Counted from the stretch's first letter, positions 7,947 through 15,509 are shown. The stretch is DNA of 19,178 bases from Verrucomicrobiota bacterium (GCA_023428335.1 JAEYYS010000128.1:1-19178); one strand, 5' to 3'. Numbers and translations: made by a program. The notes: generated from the sequence alone by a model not told the origin.

Positions 7947-8957
7947 TCACGGTTCCGTCGCTGGAGCCACCGGCGCGGTCAGCAGGTGCAGCCAGACGGG
8001 GCGCAGGCGTTTGGCGTTGCGATCGGCGATGACGGAGGTGTGGGCCTCGGTCGATTCGAGTGCGGTGCCGGGGTGATTCGTCGAGAGATGGCGGGCCTTG
8101 GCGTCGAGCGGCTGGGGGGAGTCGATCGAAACGACCTTCGCGGCCGGGTCGAAGGCGCGCAGGATCTGCCACTGCTGGTCGGGCGTGGCGCCCTGCTGAT
8201 CCTGGGCGTGGTTGAAGCTGAAGAACCGGTCCTTCGGCGTGGCCGAGGGGCCGAGCAGCCATGGCGCGGGGCCGGGCAGGTGCGGGCTCCAATCCTTCGG
8301 CGCGCCGGTGCCGATGACGCGGGCCACCCGGTGCTGCATGCCGATCAGGAAGGCGTGGCCGCCGCCCTGCGACTGGCCGGCGGGCACGATCTTCTCCCAG
8401 CGCAGGCGGCCGTCGGGCTGCAGAAACTGGCCCCACTGCTCGCGCGCCCGGGATTTCGCCAGCAGCTGCAGCAGCTGGATCAGGCGGTGCTCAATGCTGT
8501 CGACCCGGTCGACTGTGATCTGCGCGCAACGGCCGCCCGCGATAAGGCAGGTGCGGAAGCGTTCGAACGCGGCGGGATCGGGATCGCGCTTGCAGACCGT
8601 GGCGGGGACATCGGTCGGATACATGACCTTGAGCACATGGTAGCCCTGGCCAGCGGCGAGCCGGCAGAACTCGCCCGCACCGCGCCCGCGGCCACCGGTG
8701 CCGGTCAGCCAGACGAGCAGTTCGCCGCGCGCCGCCGGTTTGTCCCTGGCACCGCGCAGCACGATGTCGCGATCGACATGCAGGTAATGCGCGAAATCGT
8801 AGGCCTGGATGGCTGGATCGGTGAGGCTGGGCAGGATGGCGATGCCCGCCAGCGCGCGCGCCTGCTCGGGATCCGCGCTTTCCTGGGCCGGGACGGCGCC
8901 CAGGGCCATGGCAAGCAGCAGCCCGGCGAGGGAGCGGGGGGACGGGCGGTGCGGCAT
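7947..8957 (-). CDS. Exported alpha/beta hydrolase (BPSS1187-like)
   Basis: A 336-residue protein predicted to be exported. Seen: signal peptide (PRSLAGLLLAMALGAVPAQ); an early strand-turn LLVWLTGTGG that fits the oxyanion-hole region; the nucleophile elbow GQSQGGG with Ser196; Asp candidates in VVSIDSPQ; and a late His in TEAHTSV that fits the end of the triad. The overall pattern, with FARYLH-like text near residue 60 and the GTGxxP segment after the nucleophile, resembles the BPSS1187 family of uncharacterised hydrolases; that family name is recalled, not searched. A TTG at 8969 would add four residues; the ATG at 8957 is chosen. No clear Shine-Dalgarno. It is divergent from the ABC operon across 130 bp, so the two could share a regulatory region, but nothing in the sequence ties their functions. 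Substrate unknown. Confidence 0.8.
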   Translation of the reverse strand: MPHRPSPRSLAGLLLAMALGAVPAQESADPEQARALAGIAILPSLTDPAIQAYDFAHYLHVDRDIVLRGARDKPAARGELLVWLTGTGGRGRGAGEFCRLAAGQGYHVLKVMYPTDVPATVCKRDPDPAAFERFRTCLIAGGRCAQITVDRVDSIEHRLIQLLQLLAKSRAREQWGQFLQPDGRLRWEKIVPAGQSQGGGHAFLIGMQHRVARVIGTGAPKDWSPHLPGPAPWLLGPSATPKDRFFSFNHAQDQQGATPDQQWQILRAFDPAAKVVSIDSPQPLDAKARHLSTNHPGTALESTEAHTSVIADRNAKRLRPVWLHLLTAPVAPATEP

Positions 8958-9051
8958 CGCACACTGCAACGCAGGTCAGGGACCGAGGTTGCAACGAGGT
9001 GCGGCCAGCCCTCTGGTTCTGGCGAACGACACCCACGGATCCCGCCGCATT

Positions 9052-9075
9052 TTTTTCGCATCCACCCGCGAAAAA
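9052..9075. promoter_or_regulatory. Perfect 8-bp inverted repeat before the secretion operon
   Basis: TTTTTCGC (9052-9059) and GCGAAAAA (9068-9075) form a perfect 8-bp inverted repeat with an 8-base spacer, ending 12 bases before the ATG of the ABC transporter. Its position fits an operator or a 5' leader hairpin. It is the strongest dyad in the 130-bp divergent gap. Which protein would bind it is not visible. Confidence 0.4.
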
Positions 9076-9087
9076 TGGGCGTAAGGT

Positions 9088-11268
9088 ATGCGCCTTTTTG
9101 TGACACCCTCATCCCCTGCGGCTGCCATTCCCAATGACACCGCCCTGCACGAGCACTTCGTGCAGACCCTGGGGCATTTGGCCGGGCTCGCAGGGGTGCC
9201 GTTCGATCGCATGCGCGCCAGCCAGGGCCTGCACAACGCGGCGCGCGGGGCCGGCGAACCGCTGGAGCGACTCTGCCTGGCGGCCAGCGAGACCGGTTTG
9301 CGGCTGACACCGGTGCGCCTATCCCTCGCCGACGCGATCTGGCGGGCGAATGATGCCCTGCCGCTGGTCGTCTGGTGCGCGCCGGAGCAGCGCTGGCTGG
9401 TGCTGCGCAAACACGGTTTCTTTCGCGCCCGAGTCACCTCGCCGGAGCAGCCGACCGAAACCGAAACGCTGGGGCGCATCCAACTGGCCCGTCGCCTCGG
9501 TCTGGAGGAGGTGAGTGACCTGGCCGACTTTGGGGTCGTCGCGCCATCGCTGCCCATGCAGGGCCTGGCCACCGAGCATCACAGCCATGGCCATGGCAGC
9601 ACGGTCTCGCCGGTGCGGCGCTTCCTCGCCCTGATGCGACCCGAACGCCAGGACATCGGCGCCGTGGTCATCTTCAGTCTGGTCACCGGCTTCCTCTATC
9701 TCGCCCTGCCGCTGGCGGTGAATGCCCTGGTCAGCAACCTCGCCTTTGGTGGCCAAACGGGTCCGCTTTGGACGGCCCTGCTGGTCATGGCCTTCGCCCT
9801 GACGCTGGCGCTGATGCTGTCGGCGATGATTCGCGCCATGCAGTATTACCTGGTCGAGGTCATCCAGCGCCGGCTCTTCGTGCGCTTGGCGGCCGATCTC
9901 TCGCACCGCCTGCCGCGGGTGCGCGCGGCGGCGCTCGACGGCCTGCATGCGCCGGAACTGGTCAACCGCTTCCTCGACGTGGTCACCATTCAGAAAAGCA
10001 CGGCGCTCATGCTGCTCGACGGCATCAACATCGTGCTCGGCATGGTGGTTGGCATGACCGTGCTCGGTCTCTACCATCCCTACCTGCTCGGCTTCGTGCT
10101 GCTGCTGCTCGGCCTGCTGCTCGGCACCATGCTCGTGCTCGGCCGCGGCGCGGTGCGCACCAGCATCGCGGAATCGGTGTCCAAGTACGACGTGGTCGGC
10201 TGGCTCGAGGAACTCGCCCGTTACCCGCGCCTGTTCAAGGGGCCAGGCGGTTACCGCATCGCCGCCGACCGCGCCGATGAACTGACCCGCCGCTATCTGG
10301 AGAACCGCCGCGGCCACTTCCGCGTGCTGTTCCGCCAGATCGCCGGCCTGCTGGTCATGGAGGTGGTCGCCAGCGCCGCCCTGCTCATCGTCGGCGGCTG
10401 GCTGGTCATCAGCCAGGAACTCACCCTCGGCCAGCTCGTCGCCAGCGAACTCATCGTCGGCACCATCGTCGCTTCACTGTCGAAGCTCGGCAAAAAATTC
10501 GAGGCCTGGTATGACGCCATGGCCGCCGTCGACAAGCTGGGTCACCTGGTCGATCTGCCGGTCGAGCGCGAGGACGGCGAGTTCCCGCCGGCGAAACCCC
10601 AGGGTGCCCGCCTCGAGGTCAGCGGCCTCGCCTACACCTACCCGCACGGCGTCTCGGTTTTCACCGGCCTGGCCTTCACCGCCGAACCCGGCGAACGGGT
10701 CGCCCTCACCGGCAATCAGGGCAGCGGCTCCAGCACGCTGCTCGACATCCTGCACGGCGGTCGCGAGCCGACCGACGGCTTCATCCGCCTCGACGGCCTC
10801 GACCTGCGCAGTTGGTACCTTGAAGCCCTGCGCGAGCAGGTGGCGCTGGTGCGCCCCGACGACATCTTCCAGGGCAGCGTGGTCGAAAACGTCCGCCTCG
10901 GCAACATGGCGATCACCCTCGACGAGGTCACCGCCGCGCTCGACAAGGTGGGCCTGCTGCGCGAGCTGCTCGAACTGCCCGAGGGGGTCAACACGCCGCT
11001 CATCACCGGCGGCCTGCCGCTGTCCAGCCGCCAGCGCATCCGCCTCGTGCTGGCGCGCGCCCTGGTCGCCCGCCCGCGCCTGCTGCTGCTCGACGAGGTC
11101 TTCGACGGCCTCGACGAGGCCAGTCTGGCCGAACTCTGCGATCTCATCCTCGACCCGGCCCAGCCGTGGACCGCCCTCGTCGCCACCCGCGATCCGGCGG
11201 TCATCTCCCGCTGCCGGCGCGTGCTCGATCTCGGCCGTCTCGCCGCCCTTCACTCCAGCCCGTCATGA
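9088..11268 (+). CDS. Type I secretion-like ABC transporter with degenerate ATPase motifs
   Basis: A 726-residue half-transporter of the HlyB/CvaB architecture. Seen: residues 1-150 resemble a C39-peptidase-like domain without a catalytic Cys in the expected context; a His-rich linker HHSHGH (164-169); a transmembrane region of several hydrophobic helices (about 188-465); and an ATPase domain (about 510-726). The ATPase keeps Walker B and the catalytic Glu (LLLLDE, Asp669-Glu670) and the D-loop (GLD), but Walker A reads GNQGSGSST with Ser548 in place of Lys, the signature reads LSSRQ (645-649), the Q-loop position is Arg589 and the H-loop position is Arg701. The reading frame is intact with strong GC codon bias, arguing against decay. 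It overlaps the HlyD gene by 4 bp (ATGA). The start at 9088 has only AAGG close upstream; an in-frame GTG at 9100 is an alternative. Exported substrate unknown. Confidence 0.88.
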   Translation: MRLFVTPSSPAAAIPNDTALHEHFVQTLGHLAGLAGVPFDRMRASQGLHNAARGAGEPLERLCLAASETGLRLTPVRLSLADAIWRANDALPLVVWCAPEQRWLVLRKHGFFRARVTSPEQPTETETLGRIQLARRLGLEEVSDLADFGVVAPSLPMQGLATEHHSHGHGSTVSPVRRFLALMRPERQDIGAVVIFSLVTGFLYLALPLAVNALVSNLAFGGQTGPLWTALLVMAFALTLALMLSAMIRAMQYYLVEVIQRRLFVRLAADLSHRLPRVRAAALDGLHAPELVNRFLDVVTIQKSTALMLLDGINIVLGMVVGMTVLGLYHPYLLGFVLLLLGLLLGTMLVLGRGAVRTSIAESVSKYDVVGWLEELARYPRLFKGPGGYRIAADRADELTRRYLENRRGHFRVLFRQIAGLLVMEVVASAALLIVGGWLVISQELTLGQLVASELIVGTIVASLSKLGKKFEAWYDAMAAVDKLGHLVDLPVEREDGEFPPAKPQGARLEVSGLAYTYPHGVSVFTGLAFTAEPGERVALTGNQGSGSSTLLDILHGGREPTDGFIRLDGLDLRSWYLEALREQVALVRPDDIFQGSVVENVRLGNMAITLDEVTAALDKVGLLRELLELPEGVNTPLITGGLPLSSRQRIRLVLARALVARPRLLLLDEVFDGLDEASLAELCDLILDPAQPWTALVATRDPAVISRCRRVLDLGRLAALHSSPS

Positions 11269-12548
11269 GTGCGTCCCCCACCCTCGAACTGAGCGGTCGC
11301 CTGCCCTGCCTGGCGCTGGCGGGCAGCTCGCGTTTCAGCCGCCTGCTGGCGCGTCTGCTTGCGGTGGGCTTTGTGCTGTTTGCCTTTGGCGTCTTCCTGC
11401 TGCCCTGGCAGCAGAACGTGCCCGGCACCGGTCGGGTCATCGCCTTCGACCCGCTCGAACGCCGCGTCAGCGTCGAGGCCCCGGTGGCCGGTCGCGTGCG
11501 CAAGCTGCACGTCGTCGAAGGCCAGCGGGTGAAGAAGGGCGACATCCTCGTCGAGATCCAGGACAACGATCCCAACCTCATCGCCAACCTGCGCCTGCAG
11601 CGCGATGCCGCCCTGGCCCGTCGCGCCGCCGCCAAGCAGCGCGCCGAGGATCTGAACCAGCAGGCGGCGGAGATGGAGCTGGCCAAGACCCAGGCGCTCG
11701 ATGCCGCGCGCCAGCGCATCGCCGCGGAAAAGATCACCGCCGAAACCGCCGAACTCAATCACCAGCGCACCGTGGTGCTGGCCGACAAGGGCCTCGTCTC
11801 CACCCGCGACCTCGAACTCGCCACCCTGGCGCGCGACAGTTCCGCGGCCAACCTCGCCGCCGCCGAGGCGACCCTCACCCGCACCGAGCGCGAGATGGAG
11901 GCTTCCATCTCCAACATCCGCGCCAACCGCGGCACCGCCCAGGGCGATGTCGCAGCCGCCGAACGCGAGATGGCCGCCATCGAATCGCAGATCAGCCAGA
12001 ACCTGCAGCAGGTCATCGAATCGCCGCGCGATGGCATTGTGCTCAGCGTCAGCGCCAATGACGGCACCTACCTGCGCCCCGGCTCGCCGATCTGCGTGGT
12101 CATCCCGGAGACCGAGAGCCGCTTTGTCGAACTGCTGCTCAATGGCAATGACATGCCGCTGGTGCATGCGCGCCAGATCCATGAGGATGGCACCGTCACC
12201 GAGGGCAGCCCGGTGCGCCTGCAGTTCGAGGGCTGGCCGGCCGTGCAGTTCGTCGGCTGGCCCAGCGTCGCCGTCGGCACCTTCGGCGGCGAGGTCATCT
12301 TCGTCGATGCCACCGACAACGGCATGGGCCGCTTCCGCGTGGTGGTCGCTCCCAAGCCCGACGTCATTGTCCGTGGTGGGGTCGAGCGCATCGAAAACTG
12401 GCCCGGCAACCGCTGGCTGCGCCAGGGCGTGCGCGCCAAGGGCTGGGTGCTGCTCCAGCAGGTGCCGCTGTGGAAGGAGATCTGGCGTCAGCTCAACGGC
12501 TTCCCGCCGGTGGTGGCCGACGCCGAACCCAAGGAATCCAAAACCTGA
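11265..12548 (+). CDS. HlyD-family periplasmic adaptor protein
   Basis: A 427-residue membrane fusion protein that would bridge the inner-membrane ABC transporter and the outer-membrane channel. Seen: one N-terminal transmembrane helix (about 29-47, LLAVGFVLFAFGVFLLP); first biotinyl/lipoyl half-motif VEAPVAGRVRKLHVVEGQRVKKGD (split here: VEAPVAGRVRK then VVEGQRVKKGD, about 70-93); a long Ala/Glu/Arg-rich coiled-coil hairpin (about 105-265) with a turn near VVLADKGLVSTRDLEL; the second lipoyl half (IESPRDGIVLSVSANDGTYL, about 256-275); and a beta-barrel C-terminal part ending without a second membrane segment. All landmarks of the family are present in order. The ATG overlaps the ABC transporter stop, indicating translational coupling, and the TolC-like gene starts 1 bp after this stop, so the three form one operon. 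Confidence 0.92.
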   Translation: MSASPTLELSGRLPCLALAGSSRFSRLLARLLAVGFVLFAFGVFLLPWQQNVPGTGRVIAFDPLERRVSVEAPVAGRVRKLHVVEGQRVKKGDILVEIQDNDPNLIANLRLQRDAALARRAAAKQRAEDLNQQAAEMELAKTQALDAARQRIAAEKITAETAELNHQRTVVLADKGLVSTRDLELATLARDSSAANLAAAEATLTRTEREMEASISNIRANRGTAQGDVAAAEREMAAIESQISQNLQQVIESPRDGIVLSVSANDGTYLRPGSPICVVIPETESRFVELLLNGNDMPLVHARQIHEDGTVTEGSPVRLQFEGWPAVQFVGWPSVAVGTFGGEVIFVDATDNGMGRFRVVVAPKPDVIVRGGVERIENWPGNRWLRQGVRAKGWVLLQQVPLWKEIWRQLNGFPPVVADAEPKESKT

Positions 12549-12549
12549 G

Positions 12550-13947
12550 ATGCGCGCGCTGCTGCTGTTCCTTCTGTGCCTCGTGCGCCTGCCGGCGGCC
12601 GACAAACCGCTGACGCTCGACGAGGTGCTCGATTCCGTGCGCGGCTCCTACCCGCCCTACCTCGCCGCGCTCATCGAGATGGACATCGCCAACGGCCGTG
12701 TCCGCCAGGCCGCCGGCGCCTTCGATCTCACCTTCGGCGCCAGTGCCAGCGGTGTGCCCTCCGGCTACTACGACGGTCGCACCGGCGATGCCGTGCTCGA
12801 GCAGGCCCTGCCGTTCTGGGGCGGCAGCGTCTTCGGCGGTTACCGCCTGAGCAGCGGCTTCCTGCCCAACTACAACAAGGACCGCACCCAGCGCGATGGC
12901 GAGGCCATCCTCGGCTTCAAACTCAACCTGCTGCGCGACGGCACCATCGACCGCCGCCGCGCCCAGCTCTACCAGGCCCGCGTCGATCAGGAACTCGCCG
13001 ACCCCATCATCCTGCGCCAGTACCTCGACTTCCTGCGCGCCGCCTCGATCTCCTACTGGAACTGGCTCGCCGCCGGCCACCGCTGGCGCCTCGCCGAGGA
13101 ACTGCTGCGGGTCGCCAAGGATCGCGACGTCGCCATCGCCGAGCAGGCGGAGCGCGGCGCGGTCGCACCCATCATCCGCCTCGACAACGAGCGCCTCGTC
13201 GTCAGCCGCGAGATCGGCGTTGTCCAGGCCCAGCGCCGCTTCGAGGCCGCCGCCATCGAGCTCTCGCTCTTCCATCGCAATGCCGACGACGAACCGATTC
13301 TCAACGGTCGCCAGCGCCTGCCCGCCGTCTTCCCGGAACCCGCCGCGCCTTCCAGCGAACGGCTCGAGGCCGATGTCGCCAAGGCCCTGATCTTCCGCCC
13401 GGAGATCCGCCGCATCGATCTCAACCTGCAGAAGGCCGACATCGACCGCCGGCTCGCCAAAAACAACCTGCTGCCCAATCTCGATGTCACCCTGCAGGCC
13501 AACCAGGCCGCTGGTCCACGCACCCAGAAGGACATGGAGCGACTCGAGATGGAGGCGAAACTGCAGTTCAGCGTGCCGCTGCAGCGCAATGAGGCCAAGG
13601 GACGGCTGCAGATGATCGAGGCGATGATGAGCCGGCTGCAGACCGAGCGCGACTTCGCCCGCGACCGCATCCGCGCCGATGTGCGCGACGCCCTGTCCGC
13701 CGTCGAGGCCGCGCACCGGCAGATCGGTCGCGCCCAGCGCAACGTCGAGCTCGCCGTCCAGCTTGAGCAGGCCGAGGCGGTCAAGTTCGAGCAGGGCGCC
13801 GCCGACCTCTTCGCCCTGCAGATCCGCGAGCAGGCGACCTTTGACGCCCGCCAGCTCGAGGTCGAGGCGCACGCGGAATTCCTGCGCGCGCTCGCCAACC
13901 ACCGCGCTGCGGTTGCCGCCGATGCGCCGACCTCGCTGGCGCGATGA
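12550..13947 (+). CDS. TolC-family outer-membrane channel protein
   Basis: A 465-residue outer-membrane efflux protein. Seen: a short signal peptide (RALLLFLLCLVRLPAA); LTLDEVLDSVRGSYPPYLAALIEM, the typical first OEP helix (quoted here as LTLDEVLDSV and YLAALIE); a beta segment with GYYDGRTGDA and FGGYRLSSGF; long helices rich in Arg, Ala and Glu; and a second internal repeat beginning around LRPEIRRIDLNLQKAD-type text (FRPEIRRIDLNLQKAD) with LPNLDVTLQAN. Length is typical for the family. No lipobox Cys, so it is not lipid-anchored like OprM. It begins 1 bp after the HlyD stop and completes an ABC-adaptor-channel export set. Its stop is only 2 bp from the stop of the convergent methyltransferase gene, leaving no room for a separate terminator. 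Confidence 0.9.
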   Translation: MRALLLFLLCLVRLPAADKPLTLDEVLDSVRGSYPPYLAALIEMDIANGRVRQAAGAFDLTFGASASGVPSGYYDGRTGDAVLEQALPFWGGSVFGGYRLSSGFLPNYNKDRTQRDGEAILGFKLNLLRDGTIDRRRAQLYQARVDQELADPIILRQYLDFLRAASISYWNWLAAGHRWRLAEELLRVAKDRDVAIAEQAERGAVAPIIRLDNERLVVSREIGVVQAQRRFEAAAIELSLFHRNADDEPILNGRQRLPAVFPEPAAPSSERLEADVAKALIFRPEIRRIDLNLQKADIDRRLAKNNLLPNLDVTLQANQAAGPRTQKDMERLEMEAKLQFSVPLQRNEAKGRLQMIEAMMSRLQTERDFARDRIRADVRDALSAVEAAHRQIGRAQRNVELAVQLEQAEAVKFEQGAADLFALQIREQATFDARQLEVEAHAEFLRALANHRAAVAADAPTSLAR

Positions 13948-13949
13948 GC

Positions 13950-14525
13950 TTACTTGCGACCGACGTACACGAAGGCCGGCGGCAGGTTGCCCCAGACCAC
14001 GCGGCTGGTTTCCACCCCCGGCAGGAGGTCGTGCAGCAGCGCACGGAAGCGGCGACCGCCGGTCATCAGGTGAAAGCCGTAGTAGGCGAAGGTGGCGAAA
14101 CGGCCGCCGGGTTTCAGGTGCGGCAGCACGTTGCCGAGGATCGCCTGCTGCAGGCCCGGCGGGAAGGCCGTCCAGGGCAGGCCGCTGACAATGACATCGA
14201 AGGGCTCGCGCTCCGCCAGGTAGGCGCTGAAATCGAACTCCTGGGCGCCGCCGGTCTCGAAGCGCTGGCCGGGGAAACGGCCGCGCAGCGCTTCGACAAA
14301 GGCCTCGTTCAATTCGATGCCCAGGTACTCGCAGTCGTGCGGCATGGTGTCGAGGATGGCGCCCGTGAAGGCCCCCGTGCCGGGCCCAAGCTCGAGCACG
14401 TGCCTGGCACGGCCCACCTGGGCGCTTTCCATCATGCGCCGCGCCAGGGCCGGGCTCGACGGCGCCACCGCGCCCACCGTCTTCCAGTTGCGGAAAACTT
14501 CTTGAAAAAAGGTGTCGGCGGGCAT
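13950..14525 (-). CDS. Class I SAM-dependent methyltransferase, phospholipid N-methyltransferase-like
   Basis: A 191-residue cytoplasmic or membrane-associated methyltransferase. Seen: an N-terminal segment FFQEVFRNWKTVGAVAPSSPALA with the VGAVAPSS pattern typical of PmtA/COG3963-like enzymes; SAM-binding motif I VLELGPGTG (43-51); an acidic residue after strand 2 (YLGIELN); FDVIVSGLPW (motif IV region); and LKPGGRFATFAY (motif VI region). Family knowledge: related enzymes methylate phosphatidylethanolamine, and others modify small molecules; the substrate here is not proven. An upstream ATG at 14594 is open but overlaps the start of the divergent lipoprotein gene and adds non-family sequence; the ATG at 14525 places FFQEVF at the usual N-terminal position. 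It is convergent with the TolC-like gene and divergent from the lipoprotein gene. Confidence 0.82.
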   Translation of the reverse strand: MPADTFFQEVFRNWKTVGAVAPSSPALARRMMESAQVGRARHVLELGPGTGAFTGAILDTMPHDCEYLGIELNEAFVEALRGRFPGQRFETGGAQEFDFSAYLAEREPFDVIVSGLPWTAFPPGLQQAILGNVLPHLKPGGRFATFAYYGFHLMTGGRRFRALLHDLLPGVETSRVVWGNLPPAFVYVGRK

Positions 14526-14592
14526 GAAAGCAAAAGCTACGCGAGTTGCCGCCGCGCGCGAACGTTTTTCCTTCTGTACCGTCCAAGTTCCC

Positions 14593-14820
14593 ATGCCCCT
14601 GCTCCGTCGTTTGGTCCTCCTCCTGATCCTGCCGCTGCTCGCCGCCTGTCAGGCGCCCTCGACCTACAAGATCACCCTCAAGGACGGCCGTGAATACCTC
14701 TGCCTCGGCGCGCCGAGCTACCAGAAAAAGACCGGCTACTACCGCTACCGCACCCTCAAGGATCGCGACGCCATGCTGCGCGCCGACGAAGTGCTCGCCA
14801 TCCAGGAGCAGGGTTCATGA
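14593..14820 (+). CDS. YgdI/YgdR-like small lipoprotein
   Basis: A 75-residue lipoprotein. Seen: signal peptide with a lipobox LAAC (Cys19 becomes the lipidated first residue); then a small SH3-like domain with YKITLKDGREYLCLGAPSY and a late DEVLAIQE block. This matches the arrangement of E. coli YgdI and YgdR (about 72-75 residues, DUF903), where a short beta domain follows the lipid anchor. Function in the family is not established. Its stop overlaps the maf start by 4 bp (ATGA), so the two are translationally coupled. Upstream, 67 bp separate it from the divergent methyltransferase; no convincing promoter boxes or Shine-Dalgarno are visible there. Confidence 0.82.
   Translation: MPLLRRLVLLLILPLLAACQAPSTYKITLKDGREYLCLGAPSYQKKTGYYRYRTLKDRDAMLRADEVLAIQEQGS
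14804..14808 (+). promoter_or_regulatory. Ribosome binding site for maf
   Basis: AGGAG lies 8 bases before the maf ATG, inside the last codons of the lipoprotein gene. It is the clearest Shine-Dalgarno in the window; most other genes here lack one. It supports the start at 14817 and coupled translation. Confidence 0.6.
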
Positions 14821-15413
14821 AGCGACCGCTCGTTCTCGCCTCCGCCTCCCCCCGCCGCGTCCAGCTCCTGCGCGAGGCCGGCCACGCCTTTGAAGTGCTC
14901 GCCCCGCACGGGGTCGAGGAAGCCCATGACCCCGACCTGACCCCGGAGGCGCTCACCGTCGAAAACGCCCGCCGCAAGGCGGTCGCCATCGCCGCCCAAC
15001 GGCCCGAGGCCCTCGTGCTCGGTGCCGACACCCTCGTCTATGTCGATGGCCTGCCGCTCGGCAAACCCGCCGACCACGAGGAAGCCGCCGCCATGCTGCG
15101 CCGGCTCTCGGGTCGCGCCCATGAGGTCTGCACCGGCGTCTTCCTCGCCTGGGACGCCGGCCGCGCCGGCCGCGGCTTTCATGTTGTCACCGAGGTGATC
15201 TTCAAAACCCTCAGCGATGAGGAAATCGCCGCCTACCACGCCCGCGTTGATCCGCTCGACAAGGCCGGCGCCTACGGCATCCAGGAACACGGCGACCACA
15301 TCATCGCCGGCCACGAAGGCTCCTGGACGAACGTCATGGGCCTGCCCATGGAACGGCTCGCGGAAGAGCTGGCGGCGCAGCTGCGCTGCGGGAGATCGGA
15401 GATGGAAGATTGA
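14817..15413 (+). CDS. maf: Maf-family nucleoside triphosphate pyrophosphatase
   Basis: A 198-residue cytoplasmic enzyme expected to hydrolyse non-canonical or pyrimidine nucleoside triphosphates to the monophosphate and pyrophosphate. Seen: N-terminal LASASPRRVQLL (substrate-binding SxSPRR motif); LVLGADTLV (catalytic Asp region); GKPADHEEAAAMLRRLSGRAHEVCTG (family block, quoted as GKPADHEEAAAML and LSGRAHEV); LDKAGAYGIQEHG; and SWTNVMGLPMERL. These are all conserved Maf blocks, and the length is usual. Family knowledge: Maf proteins are house-cleaning enzymes and have been linked to septum inhibition in Bacillus. Odd point: the last residues (about RCGRSEMED) are encoded by a repeat shared with spacer DNA at 18336-18356, and the TGA lies in a GATTGAA heptamer, so the natural C-terminus has been replaced or extended by repeat DNA. 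Confidence 0.93.
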   Translation: MKRPLVLASASPRRVQLLREAGHAFEVLAPHGVEEAHDPDLTPEALTVENARRKAVAIAAQRPEALVLGADTLVYVDGLPLGKPADHEEAAAMLRRLSGRAHEVCTGVFLAWDAGRAGRGFHVVTEVIFKTLSDEEIAAYHARVDPLDKAGAYGIQEHGDHIIAGHEGSWTNVMGLPMERLAEELAAQLRCGRSEMED

Positions 15414-15421
15414 AGATGGGC
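15394..15421 (+). repeat. Heptamer array, four GATNGRN units
   Basis: The units are GATCGGA, GATGGAA, GATTGAA and GATGGGC in unbroken 7-bp steps. The array overlaps the last codons of maf, and its third unit provides the TGA stop. The 21 bases 15390-15410 are identical to 18336-18356. Confidence 0.75.
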
Positions 15422-15438
15422 GCTCGATCCATGGCTCG

Positions 15439-15465
15439 CACGGAGGACGCGGAGGTCACGGAGTT
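15439..15465 (+). repeat. Nonamer array, three CRCGGAGNN units
   Basis: Units CACGGAGGA, CGCGGAGGT and CACGGAGTT follow one another in exact 9-bp steps. The same 9-bp rhythm and CRC-start occurs at 15738-15764, 18458-18536 and 18653-18679. It lies in the 465-bp gap between maf and the HerA-like gene, in which I see no gene. Confidence 0.65.
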
Positions 15466-15476
15466 CCGGTTTGTGG

Positions 15477-15505
15477 GAGCGCGAGTGTGCCGAAGGTACT
15501 CGCTC
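15477..15505. repeat. Imperfect hairpin GAGCGCGAGT / ACTCGCTC
   Basis: The left arm 15477-15486 pairs with 15498-15505 with one bulged base. Only one copy is visible in this window, so calling it a dispersed REP-like unit is inference from its neighbours. Confidence 0.4.
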
Positions 15506-15509
15506 TGGA

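Noticed and set aside
13940..13960. Terminator between the TolC-like gene and the methyltransferase
   Set aside because: The two stop codons are 2 bp apart and no hairpin with a T-run is visible there.
12493..14586. Long reverse-strand frame opposite the TolC-like gene
   Set aside because: It is a frame shadow of the forward gene and the methyltransferase; no domain is recognisable.
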